Shown: positions 49,413 to 58,762 of the stretch, in pieces
Layout: each line of letters opens with the position of its first letter
How positions within the stretch are numbered: position 1 is the first letter of the stretch
NCBI GenBank assembly: GCA_000223315.2
Contig: AFUS01000005.1
Span: 62,001 to 126,000 of the forward strand
Source of the DNA: Parvimonas sp. oral taxon 393 str. F0440
GTDB taxonomy: Bacteria > Bacillota > Clostridia > Tissierellales > Peptoniphilaceae
Direction: 5' to 3'
Length of the DNA stretch: 64,000 nt
Notes under the pieces: generated by a model
Database searches by the model: none
What the model was told of the DNA's origin: nothing
The model's input: the letters and a program-made list of their open reading frames with translations, nothing else
Position numbers and translations under genes: made by a program

Positions 49413-50249
49413 ATGTTTTATATAAAAAGAAGATACATTTTGATTTTATTTTCTGCTTTTTTACTAACATCTTGCAGTAAGACAGGGACTAAAAATGTTG
49501 ATAAAGTAAATAATGAAATAAAAAATTCAACATCACAATTTTCTCTAAATACAGAAGAATTAACCGTATTGGAAAAACCCTATGGTGATTTTTCAGATGA
49601 AGACAAAAAATTATTTAATAAAATATTAGAAAAATATAATAAATTTAAAAATGAATCATCTAATGATATAGCATTTGAAACAAAAATATTGGAAAAACTT
49701 CAAGAAATTGAAAATTTTTATGGTAAAAAATATATAAATTTTAAAAATGAATCTTCTATTGATGTTAAAGTTGAAGAAAAACTACTTAATCAAAATTCAA
49801 AAACAGAATTAAATAAAAAAGATTTTCCTTACGACAACTATTTAATAAAACTTACTGGAAAAGGTAATTTTAGGTATATAGTAAATAATAGAACAATTTC
49901 TGATGAAGTTTTAAAAGAAAATGAAAAACCAAGATATATTAGAATCAAAATATTAGATAATTCAAGTGTAGAATTTAATGGTGATATAATAGGAATTATA
50001 TTCAAAGATAACATACAGTACAATAAATTTAAAAATTTTCCAAGTGGAATTTTCGATGTAGATACTGATATTAAACATGGTAATTATAAACTGTCAAATA
50101 CAACGAAAGATACTATTATAAAAACAATTTCAAAAAACAATGAAGTGAAAGTTATAAAATTAAAAGAATCACACGAAATAAGATTGGAAGTCGGAATGAA
50201 ATTTATAATTTCAGGAGTTGACTATATTACACTAGAAAAGATTGATTAA
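49413..50249 (+). CDS. Lipoprotein of unknown function
   Basis: Not a recognised family. The 278-aa protein has a basic start and hydrophobic signal segment ending in the lipobox LLTSC (Cys about residue 21), so it should be a membrane-anchored surface lipoprotein. A Lys/Asn-rich linker and a charged helical region (about 45-110, with a twice-seen NKFKNESS/INFKNESS element) are followed by a beta-rich C-terminal half (about 125-278, FRYIVNNRTISDE, GNYKLSNTTKDT). It stands alone between its own promoter and a strong terminator. Confidence 0.82.
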   Translation: MFYIKRRYILILFSAFLLTSCSKTGTKNVDKVNNEIKNSTSQFSLNTEELTVLEKPYGDFSDEDKKLFNKILEKYNKFKNESSNDIAFETKILEKLQEIENFYGKKYINFKNESSIDVKVEEKLLNQNSKTELNKKDFPYDNYLIKLTGKGNFRYIVNNRTISDEVLKENEKPRYIRIKILDNSSVEFNGDIIGIIFKDNIQYNKFKNFPSGIFDVDTDIKHGNYKLSNTTKDTIIKTISKNNEVKVIKLKESHEIRLEVGMKFIISGVDYITLEKID

Positions 50250-50277
50250 AAAAGGAGACCATAAAAGGTCTCCTTTT
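50250..50277 (+). terminator. Terminator after the lipoprotein gene
   Basis: AAAAGGAGACC (50250-50260) and GGTCTCCTTTT (50267-50277) pair perfectly around a 6-base loop. Confidence 0.92.
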
Positions 50278-50344
50278 AAATTATTGTTAAATAACAAACT
50301 CCAGATATCTAACCTAACACAAAGTGTCATTGAAAGGTGAGTTG

Positions 50345-50858
50345 TTATTTTAATGATTTAGGTTTTCCGATAATCTCTGAATAAAGTACAGCTTTCGATA
50401 AACTTTCCTTACCCTTTAGAACAAACTTTTTTGTTTTCTTTCAATCAAATCGTCTAAAGTTAAAATATCTTTTCTCAGTGATACTCTCTCAGTTTTTCGA
50501 GAATTGTACATTTGACCAATTCCTTCAAAAGAAGTATTCATAATACTTTTACCTTCGATAGAAGTTGTCATAGCTGTCTTACCTTCATAAGAAAAATTTT
50601 CAATAGAATTTCCTTCAATACTAGAAGTCATAATAGTTGTTCCCTCAGGACTTTCATAATCTTCAAAATTATTAGTCTTATAAGTCTTGCTTTTTGAACT
50701 ATTATTATTCTTATTTTTTTAGTCTTAGACTTATTTGAAGTTTTTACAGTATCATTCTGATGTTTATCGTTTCCTACTTCATCAATTTGAGCTTTTATAT
50801 TATTAATCTCAGATTTTAAATCGTCAATAAAAGACAAAAAGCTTTTTTCATTTTTCAT
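50345..50858 (-). CDS. FloA-associated protein with five decapeptide repeats (two frame breaks)
   Basis: Not a recognised family. The repaired product is about 171 aa. It has an N-terminal helical segment (MKNEKSFLSFIDDLKSEIN, probable coiled coil to residue 30), a Lys/Asn/Ser-rich linker, then five tandem 10-residue repeats of the form x-S-x-E-G-x-x-x-x-x (ESPEGTTIMT, SSIEGNSIEN, FSYEGKTAMT, TSIEGKSIMN, TSFEGIGQMY), and a C-terminal tail ending ESLSKAVLYSEIIGKPKSLK. Repairs are needed at T7 50714-50720 and T6 50427-50432. Without the second the protein stops at 50416. The gene starts 13 bases after floA, so it is co-transcribed with it. A scaffold or membrane-raft partner role is inference. 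Confidence 0.75.
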
Positions 50859-50870
50859 AGAAATTCACCT

Positions 50871-51854
50871 CTATTCTGAAAGTGATTCTCTCATCTTAGT
50901 ATCAGATTTTAAATTCTTTAACTTTTCATATTCATATACAGAAATATTTCCTTCTTCAAATGCTTTTGCAATAGCAAGTGGAATTTTACTTTCTGATTCG
51001 ACAACTTTTGCTTTCATTTCTTCAATCTTAGCTTTGTTTTCTTGTTCAACCGCAACTGCCATAGCACGTCTTTCTTCTGCTTTTGCTTGTGCTATTTTCT
51101 TATCAGCTTCAGCTTGATCTGCTTGTAATTGTGCTCCTATATTTCTACCAATATCAACATCAGCGATATCGATAGATAAAATTTCAAATGCTGTTCCTAA
51201 ATCCAGTCCTTTTGCCAAAACCGTTTCTGAAATAGCATCAGGATTTTCAAGCACTAAACTATGTCTTTCTGCACTACCTACAGTAGTAACTATACCTTCT
51301 CCAACTCTGGCAATGATAGTTTCTTCACCGGCACCACCGATAAGTCTTGAAATATCGGCTCTAACTGTTACTTTTGCAATAACTATCACTTCAATACCAT
51401 TCATAGCAACTGCTGCTATTTTTGGAGTATTGATAACTTTAGGATTTACACTGACTTGAACAGCTTCCAACACATCACGTCCGGCAAGGTCAATTGCTGT
51501 TGCCATTTCAAAAGTCAATTCAATATTTGCCTTTTGAGCTGCAATCAAAGCATCAACTACATTATTTACATTACCTCCTGCCAAATAATGTGCTTCTAAT
51601 TCTGAAATGTTAATTCTAACATTAGCCTTTGTTGCTTTAATCAATGGATAAATAATTTTTGACGCTCTAACTCTTCTTAGTTTCATTCCTATAAGATTCG
51701 AAATCTTAACCTTAACTCCACTGAATAAAGCTGTAACCCAAAGACCTACGGGAACGAAATAAAAGAATCCGAACACCAAAACCACTGCTAAAATAACAAT
51801 AATACTATTAGTTTTTGGTAACAATTTCATAACTGTTTGTGGTAACATTCTCAT
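50871..51854 (-). CDS. floA: Flotillin-like protein FloA
   Basis: Membrane scaffold of functional microdomains. The 327-aa product has an N-terminal membrane hairpin ([22 protein letters not shown], a single hydrophobic stretch), the SPFH/FloA body, and a C-terminal Ala/Glu/Lys-rich coiled coil (about 235-310). The start at 51854 (MRMLPQTV) is preferred because GGAGG lies 7 bases upstream. The usual NfeD partner is not seen next to it. The repeat protein follows instead. Confidence 0.94.
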   Translation of the reverse strand: MRMLPQTVMKLLPKTNSIIVILAVVLVFGFFYFVPVGLWVTALFSGVKVKISNLIGMKLRRVRASKIIYPLIKATKANVRINISELEAHYLAGGNVNNVVDALIAAQKANIELTFEMATAIDLAGRDVLEAVQVSVNPKVINTPKIAAVAMNGIEVIVIAKVTVRADISRLIGGAGEETIIARVGEGIVTTVGSAERHSLVLENPDAISETVLAKGLDLGTAFEILSIDIADVDIGRNIGAQLQADQAEADKKIAQAKAEERRAMAVAVEQENKAKIEEMKAKVVESESKIPLAIAKAFEEGNISVYEYEKLKNLKSDTKMRESLSE

Positions 51855-51932
51855 AATTAAACCCTCCATTTTTTATTTACACTAACGTGTATGCTTATAT
51901 TATATCACTTTTTATAAAAAATTCAACAAAAA

Positions 51933-51959
51933 AGAAACCAATTTATAAAATTGATTTCT
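51933..51959 (-). terminator. Terminator of the RsbW-like gene
   Basis: AGAAACCAATTT pairs with AAATTGATTTCT with one mismatch at the end of the minus-strand gene, followed on that strand by TTTTTTGTTG. Confidence 0.8.
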
Positions 51960-52359
51960 AAAAATCATTTCCCTCACATTTTATTTTTGCACTAATTTCA
52001 TTATTATTTATTTCTAATTCATCAACTAAATGTTTAACAATTCTAAGTCCACGTCCTGAAGTTGTCATATTAATATCTCTATTTTCATTGAAAATATAAT
52101 TTATTCCGTCTCCCTCATCTTTAACATTTATATGTATACAATCCATATTAACACAGACTTTTAAATTTATACCTTTTTCTTTATTACATTTATTACCATG
52201 TTCATAACTATTTATAACTATTTCATTTATAACAATTCGGATATTGAACATCAGTTCTTCATCTCTGATAACACTTGATAATTTCTCCAAAACAAAAGAA
52301 ACAGCCTCATCAATATCATCCAAATCACTTTTAATAACCTTAATATATTCAAAGTCCAT
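51958..52359 (-). CDS. RsbW-like anti-sigma factor/serine kinase (GHKL ATPase)
   Basis: A 133-aa stand-alone HATPase domain of the RsbW/SpoIIAB group: N box NEIVINSYEHGN, G1 box VKDEGDGINY, and G2-like SGRGLRIVKHLV. Such proteins bind an alternative sigma factor and phosphorylate an STAS-domain antagonist. No sigma factor or antagonist gene is beside it. The gene appears monocistronic, between its own terminator and the divergent rodA promoter region. Partner and regulon are unknown. Confidence 0.82.
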   Translation of the reverse strand: MDFEYIKVIKSDLDDIDEAVSFVLEKLSSVIRDEELMFNIRIVINEIVINSYEHGNKCNKEKGINLKVCVNMDCIHINVKDEGDGINYIFNENRDINMTTSGRGLRIVKHLVDELEINNNEISAKIKCEGNDF

Positions 52360-52430
52360 AATTTTCTCCTAATTATTAATATTTTTTATATACCCAATCA
52401 AAAATAATTGTTAACATTTTTTTATTTTAT

Positions 52431-52459
52431 TTGCATATTTAAAAAATTTCTAATATAAT
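52431..52459 (+). promoter_or_regulatory. Promoter of rodA
   Basis: TTGCAT (52431-52436), 17-bp spacer, TATAAT (52454-52459), followed by GAGGTG (52471-52476) and ATG at 52483. Confidence 0.65.
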
Positions 52460-52482
52460 ATATACATTATGAGGTGATTAAA

Positions 52483-53582
52483 ATGTTTTTTAAAAATAAA
52501 AATTTATATAAAATAGACTTATTTATTCTTATTTCTTTAGTTTTAATAATTCTAATTGGATTGCTAAATTTATATAGTGCAACATTAAGTTTAAAGAGAA
52601 ACTTTATGCTATCGCAATCTATTGCAACTATACTTGGTTTTATCTTAATGTTTATATTAATTGCGGTAAATATACAATTTTTAAAAAGACTATATTTACC
52701 TATTTATATAATTTCAATAGCACTTTTAATTTTGGTACTTATTATTGGTACAGGAGATTCTGTTGGTGCAAGAAGTTGGATAAAATTAGGTCCTATTTCT
52801 TTTCAACCATCTGAATTTGTAAAACTTGGTATGATTATCTGTTTAGCAACTGTTATTGAAAATAACAGTGCAAAATTGAATGAACCTAAAACTTTAATTA
52901 AAGTTTTGATTTTCGCTTTTATTCCAGTTGGATTAGTCCTTATGCAACCGGATTTTGGAACTGCTTTTGTATTTATACTAGTAATAGGATCTATGCTTTT
53001 TGTGGCTGGAATTAGCTTAAGACTTGTAGTATATACATTAATTACTGCTATTGCAAGTTTACCTGTTTTTATTTTAGCTTGTCTCCTTATCAAAAGAATA
53101 GAATCTTAAACTTTTTAAATCCTGAAAGAGACATAACAAATACCGGATATCAAGCAGTACAAGGAAAAATAGCCGCAGGTTCTGGAAAATTTATTGGAAG
53201 AGGACTTTTTAAAGGTCCCCAAAATCAATTTAACTTTATTCCAGAAAAACAAACAGATTATATATTTCCTGTCTTTGTTGAAGAAATGGGATTTGTTGGA
53301 GGAACAATTTTAATTGGTTTATACACAATTATGTTATACAGATTTGTAAGACTTTCCAAAAAAACAGCTAATAAATTTAATCAAATGTTAATTATAGGGA
53401 TATGTGCAATGTTTTTAGCACATATTTTTGAAAATATTGGAATGACTATTGGACTTATGCCTATAACCGGTATTCCTCTACCATTTTTAAGTTATGGTGG
53501 AACTTTCCAATTAGTAAATTTAATAGCAATGGGAATTGTATTATCCATATCTTGTGAAAAAACTCCGCTAGACTTTATGTAG
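52483..53582 (+). CDS. rodA: RodA/FtsW-family peptidoglycan polymerase (frame broken near 53066-53075)
   Basis: SEDS glycosyltransferase that polymerises lipid II. The repaired product is about 366 aa with about 10 membrane helices, and has GARSWIKLGPISFQPSEFVK, the catalytic-loop region RILNFLNPERD, and the late PLPFLSYGGTFQLVNLIAMG. Its short length and lack of long termini favour RodA (elongation) over FtsW. The ATG at 52483 is chosen because GAGGTG lies 6 bases upstream. The frame breaks after PVFI. One T added in 53066-53075 gives FSLSPYQKNRILNF. Confidence 0.88.
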
Positions 53583-53630
53583 TATATTTTTATTTTTTTC
53601 AATAATAATCTAATAGTTAAAATATATTTA

Positions 53631-53660
53631 AAAACTCAGTGCTAAAATGCACTGAGTTTT
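53631..53660. terminator. Bidirectional terminator between rodA and alr
   Basis: AAAACTCAGTGC (53631-53642) and GCACTGAGTTTT (53649-53660) pair perfectly. Confidence 0.92.
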
Positions 53661-54840
53661 ATAATTCATAGTAATTTTTTTCAGTTGATAGATAGTCTAC
53701 TACTCTTACGACTTTATTTCCCTCAAGATAAACTCTTGGAATTCTCATATTTATTCTACAGATTATATCATAGACATTTGTGTTTGCCATTTCTGCAATT
53801 TCAAAGATATCAAGTTTCATATTTTTATATTCACCATAAAGTAAAACTGTATCTCCAATTTTTACATCTTCAATTTCAGAAACATCTATCATTGTTTGAT
53901 CCATACATACTTTTCCTAAAATTTTAGCCTTTTTATTATTTATCATTACGTAACCCTTATTACTTAGTTCATAAGGATATCCATCTGCATAACCTACAGA
54001 AATTGTTGCAACTTTAATAGTCTTATCTGCACAGAAAGTTCTTCCATATCCAACTGTATCTCCTTTGTGGATATATTTTACATTACTAATAGTACTTACA
54101 AAACTTACAACTGTATCCATTTTTGTTTTAGAATTTTCTTTTACATATTTTGATGGATAATGTCCATATATTCCAATTCCAACTCTAACCATATCATAAT
54201 AATAATCATGAAGCAAAGAGCCACCATCATTTGCTATATGTAACATAGGTATTTTAAGATTTTCTTCTTCTAATAATCTTTTAACTTTCTCAAATTTTTC
54301 TACCTGTAATTTGGTAAATGAAAAATCATCAATATCTGAAACACATAAATGAGAGTACATTCCTTTAACAACAATATGTTTCATAGAATAAATCTCTTTT
54401 AAATAATCTTTTAACTTATCATCAATTAGAAATCCAAGTCTATTCATACCAGTATCTATTTTAATATGAATTTTACATTTTTTTCTACACTTTTCTGAAA
54501 TTTCATTTAATTCTCGTATCATTCCGATATTGTATACAGTTAATTCTACATTATTCTTTATTAGTTTCTCAAATAAAGCATTTGGAACATAACCTAAAAT
54601 TAAAATAGGTAATTTAATTTTCTTTTTTCTTAGTTCCATAGCTTCTGAAAAGTTTGCTACACAAAAATAATCTGCACCTTGTTTTTGTAAAAATTCAGCG
54701 ACAGTACAAGCTCCAAGTCCATATGCATTTGCCTTTAAAACTATTCCAACTTTTGCACCATTGCATTTTTCTTTTATTTTCAAAAAATTGTTTTTTAAAT
54801 TATCTAAATCAACAAAAATCAATGACTGATTTTCATACAT
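53659..54840 (-). CDS. alr: Alanine racemase
   Basis: PLP enzyme making D-alanine for peptidoglycan. The 393-aa protein has the PLP Lys in VGIVLKANAYGLG (about residue 38), the HIKIDTGMNRLGF block, and the catalytic Tyr motif DTVGYGRTF with the later CMDQTMID. It starts 4 bases after the acpS-nnrD fusion gene. acpS-nnr-alr neighbourhoods are common in Firmicutes. Confidence 0.95.
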   Translation of the reverse strand: MYENQSLIFVDLDNLKNNFLKIKEKCNGAKVGIVLKANAYGLGACTVAEFLQKQGADYFCVANFSEAMELRKKKIKLPILILGYVPNALFEKLIKNNVELTVYNIGMIRELNEISEKCRKKCKIHIKIDTGMNRLGFLIDDKLKDYLKEIYSMKHIVVKGMYSHLCVSDIDDFSFTKLQVEKFEKVKRLLEEENLKIPMLHIANDGGSLLHDYYYDMVRVGIGIYGHYPSKYVKENSKTKMDTVVSFVSTISNVKYIHKGDTVGYGRTFCADKTIKVATISVGYADGYPYELSNKGYVMINNKKAKILGKVCMDQTMIDVSEIEDVKIGDTVLLYGEYKNMKLDIFEIAEMANTNVYDIICRINMRIPRVYLEGNKVVRVVDYLSTEKNYYEL

Positions 54841-54844
54841 AATA

Positions 54845-56068
54845 TCACTTCCTAATATATTTAATTGCTTTTGGTAAAAATTTAATTATATCTGAAGCTA
54901 TTATAGAATCTTCACCAATTTCTTCTTTAGCAAAATCCCCTGCTAATCCATGTATAAAAACACCAAGTTTTGCAGAATTAAAAACACTTAATCCTTGTCC
55001 AAGTAAAGATAATATAATACCTGTTAAACAGTCTCCACTTCCTGCAGTAGCCATTCCACAGTTTCCAGTGTTATTTATGCATAATTCTTTATTCGACTTA
55101 ACTATGGTATTTTTTCCCTTTAAAACAATAGTAAATTTATAATTTTTTTCAAAAAACTTATTTACAATCCCTAATCTATTTTTCTTAATATCTTCTAAAT
55201 CATATAATGACATCCTGGAAAATTCAACTTCATGAGGAGTTATAATAATATTATCTCTATTTAAAATATCTGATTTAATGTCTTTTAAGAAAAAAATAGC
55301 ATCTGCATCAATAACTATAGGATTTTGAAAATTTTTTATAATCATTTCTAAAATTTTTCTATTTTCTTCATTTCTTCCTAATCCACATCCAATAGCTATG
55401 GCATCTAAATTTTTTATTTTTTCAATTATTTCGTCTACATATTTAAGAATAAAACAGCCTCTATTGTCATCATGAATAGATAAAACTATATTTTCAACAG
55501 CTTTTATTTGTAGAATATTAGAAATAGAATTAGGACAAATATTATATACAAGTCCACTACCGGTTCGAAGTGAAGCTTTAGCACACAAATCAACACTTCC
55601 ACACATTCCTACACTACCACCAATTATTCCAACTTTACCAAAATCACCCTTATGTCCATCAACTTTTCTATTTGACATAAGATTTTTATAAGCTAAAATG
55701 TTTTTAGTATCTAATTCTATACTTAAAAATTTAACATCCACTACTGCAATTGCATATTCAGAATCATGGGAAACAGAGCAAGAAATTTGTTCTATTATTT
55801 TAAATATTTCATTATGAATTATTAAATCAGGTTTACCGGAAAAATTATGTATAACTTCCACATCAATAGGTGAAATATTTCCAAATCCTGTACCTATTGC
55901 CTTAACAAATGCTTCTTTTAAGCAAAAAATACCAGCTATTGTCTCATCCCTTTTCCCAGTAGATGAAATATAATCAATTTCTTCACTTGTAAAATATCTT
56001 TTTATAAATTTTTCCAAATTTTTCATTTTTGAAAATCTGGTAATACTACAAATATCTATTCCTATCAT
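54845..56068 (-). CDS. Fused holo-ACP synthase (AcpS) and NAD(P)H-hydrate dehydratase (NnrD)
   Basis: The 407-aa protein has two complete domains. Residues 1 to about 113 are AcpS, which puts 4'-phosphopantetheine on acyl carrier protein (GIDICSITRF with the metal Asp, and FCLKEAFVKAIGTG). Residues about 135-407 are the ribokinase-fold dehydratase that repairs hydrated NAD(P)H (GDFGKVGIIGGS, PIVIDADAIFFL, ITPHEVEFSRM, GSGDCLTGIILSLLGQG). The YjeF N-terminal epimerase is absent. The linker shows no ribosome binding site or buried start and the frame is continuous without repair, so the fusion seems real. Its ATG overlaps the upstream stop (TAATG). Confidence 0.88.
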   Translation of the reverse strand: MIGIDICSITRFSKMKNLEKFIKRYFTSEEIDYISSTGKRDETIAGIFCLKEAFVKAIGTGFGNISPIDVEVIHNFSGKPDLIIHNEIFKIIEQISCSVSHDSEYAIAVVDVKFLSIELDTKNILAYKNLMSNRKVDGHKGDFGKVGIIGGSVGMCGSVDLCAKASLRTGSGLVYNICPNSISNILQIKAVENIVLSIHDDNRGCFILKYVDEIIEKIKNLDAIAIGCGLGRNEENRKILEMIIKNFQNPIVIDADAIFFLKDIKSDILNRDNIIITPHEVEFSRMSLYDLEDIKKNRLGIVNKFFEKNYKFTIVLKGKNTIVKSNKELCINNTGNCGMATAGSGDCLTGIILSLLGQGLSVFNSAKLGVFIHGLAGDFAKEEIGEDSIIASDIIKFLPKAIKYIRK

Positions 56069-57446
56069 TATTCAAATTCATCCACTTCTTTTTTAACAAA
56101 ATTATTTTCTAAAGAATTATATAAATCTTCATAATTCAAAGCCAATATTTCCTCTGGTCTCTCAACATCTTTTAGGAAATTTCTAATCTTATTCTCTATT
56201 TCTTTCATACTCTTGAAAGTAATTAAATTTGGAGAATATGAATTACAAATAAATTCCATCACAACATAAGAAATATCCCATTTTAATTTTGACTTATCAT
56301 CATTTGAAATATCTAATTCATCAACTGCACGTTTTACCCTTTTAACAACAGCATATACGATAAATTCTGAAAATAGTACAAATTCTTCACAAAAATCATT
56401 TTCTTCTATATCTTGAATAACTGAAAAAATCAAATTCCATTTAAAATCCTTATTTACCAATTCTAAAAGACCTGTTCCAAATTTCTTACATAAATCATTT
56501 TTAAATTCAATTGTATCACAAATTTCGAACGTTTCTCCAATAGTAATAGTTCTGTTATTTGCCCCGCTAAGTCTATTTAATAATTTAACAAAATAATCTT
56601 CATAGCGCATAGAATTATGAAATTTGTTTTTAGAAAAAATATAATCTACAATAATATTAGCACAATCTTTAAAATCAACTACAAAACCTGTACTTTCTTT
56701 AATTTTAACAGAATACAAATCATGCAACATCTTAGAAACAATTGTTTTTAACTGAATTTTTGATGAATCATAATTACTTTTATCTTCCACATTCTTTAAA
56801 TGATTATACACACTTTGTAGTTGATTATCTATCATTGTTAAATTAGCTTTAATTGAAAACATTATAGAACGAATAAAATCTTCAGTTATCATATAATTAT
56901 AGTTTTTATACAATACACTATGATCTATTTCTCCCCAAAATATATTTACTAAAGATTTTATTTGTAATTCAAAATTTACAAAATATCCACCTTCAACAAC
57001 ATATCTTCCATCAACTTTGTATATCTCAAAACCATTTTTTTGAAATGTAGGTTGTTTTTCACTTAGTTTTAATTCTATATTTGAATTTAGTTCACTTCTA
57101 TAAAATCCATTATCTAACTCAACGGTAAAATTTTTTGAAATTTCATCAAAAATTTTCTTTTCATCATCAATAAATCTACATTCAACTCTTATACCAATTA
57201 AGTCTGGAAGATTTTCTATTGCTAATTTATGATTAGGATATCTATAATAATAATTATTTCTTAATAATTTTTCTCTTATACTATCTTCACTTTTTATTCT
57301 AGCATTTGTATTTATAAAAAAATCACAATTCAAAAAAATATCATTAAAAAATTTTTTAATGCATCAGATGAACTGGAAATAAACTCCATATTATTGTCCA
57401 TATGCGCAATTGATTTTTCTAAAAATTGAAAAATTTCAAGTTTCAA
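56068..57446 (-). CDS. RelA/SpoT-domain protein with long C-terminal extension (frame broken at 57346-57357)
   Basis: The repaired product is about 459 aa. An alarmone synthetase-type domain lies in the first half: RIKSEDSIREKLLRN (substrate-binding Arg/Lys/Ser), LPDLIGIRVECRF, and FELQIKSLVNIFWGEIDHSVLYK, in which the Glu matches the catalytic Glu of RelA EVQIRT. There is no HD hydrolase, TGS or ACT domain. The C-terminal 230 residues are helical and unrecognised. It starts with TTG at 57446 behind GGAGGTG. One base added in the A6/T6 runs at 57346-57357 gives SDALKKFFNDIFLNCDFF. Synthetase activity is likely but not proven. Confidence 0.75.
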
Positions 57447-57518
57447 AAAAACACCTCCAATCACAGAAATATTTTACCATAGATTGAAAATATTTACAAT
57501 GTAAAATATTTATAAAAA

Positions 57519-57538
57519 AAGACTGCTCTCGCAGTCTT
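57519..57538 (-). terminator. Terminator of patB
   Basis: AAGACTGC (57519-57526), loop TCTC, GCAGTCTT (57531-57538), followed on the minus strand by TTTTTATAAAT. Confidence 0.9.
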
Positions 57539-57543
57539 AAAAT

Positions 57544-58733
57544 TTATAAACTATCTACAACTTTCTTTAATCTGTTTAATCCATCAGTAAGCATTTCTCT
57601 ATTACAAGCGATATTCATTCTGAAGAATAATTTTGCATTTTCTCCATATGTTATTCCTGAATTTAGTAATAATTTTCCTTCATTAATAAGTTTTTGATGT
57701 AACTCATCATGATCAATATCAAATGCTCTAAGATCTAACCATAATAAGAAACTGGCTTGTGGTCTTTTTACTTTAACTTTTGGAATTTCTCTATTTATAA
57801 AATCAATTGCAAAATCAATATTCTCTTCAATATAACTCATACATTCTTCAAACCATTCTTTACCATAAGTATAAGCTGCTACAAATCCAACAGCTGCAAA
57901 ACTTGCCATGTGGAAAATACCATATCCTACTAATCCGTTTATAAATCTATTTCTCAAATCTTCATTTGGAATTATGGCAACAGATTGAGCTAAACCGGCA
58001 ATATTAAAAGTTTTACTAGGAGCAGTTAAAGTAACAGTATTATATAAAAAATCATCGTTGATTGATGCAATTGGTGTATGTTTATAATCCTTAAGAATTA
58101 AATCACCATGAATTTCATCTGCAATCATCAATACATTGTGTTTTCTACAAATTCTTCCATATTCTTCTAATTCTTCCTTAGTCCAAACTCTACCAACCGG
58201 ATTATGTGGACTACACAATACACTTAATTTTACATTATTTTCTATAATTTTCTTTTCAAAATCATCAAAATCTATTACATATTTGTCTTCTAATTCAATT
58301 AATGGATTTTCAACAACAACTCTGTTATTTAAAGTTATAGCATTAAAGAAAGGAGGATATACAGGAGTATTTATAATAACAGAATCTCCCTCTTTTGTAT
58401 TGTGCAAAATTGTATTAGCAATTCCGGGTACTACACCGGGAACAGGAACTATCCATTCTTTCTTTATATCCCAGTTATTTTTTCTTTTTGCCACTTTATA
58501 AATGATGTAAAGAACTTTTCACAAGGACAGTCATATCCTATTACTCCATTTGATATTGGCTCTTTTAGTGCTTCTAATATTTCATCACAACACTTAAATT
58601 CCATATCTGCAATAGACATAGACAAAATTGAATGATCATTTTTTGGTGCACCTGCAGAAATCATATTATTCCATTTTTCAGCATGTGAATTTTTTCTGTC
58701 TACATATTCATTAAAATCATAACATTTTCCCAT
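57544..58733 (-). CDS. patB: PatB/MalY-family aminotransferase, probable C-S beta-lyase (frame broken at 58478-58483)
   Basis: PLP-dependent fold-type I enzyme. The repaired product is 396 aa. It has N-terminal SMSIADMEFKCCDEILEAL, the VPGVVPGIA block, CSPHNPVGRVWTKEEL, ADEIHGDL, and the PLP Lys in LTAPSKTFNIAGL. This group cleaves cystathionine or cysteine to thiols or H2S, ammonia and keto acid. Oral anaerobes use such enzymes to make H2S. One base added to T6 58478-58483 joins KWQKEK to NNWDIKKEWIVPVPG. It appears monocistronic. Confidence 0.88.
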
Positions 58734-58762
58734 AATAACATCTCCTAAAAATTTACATTAAT

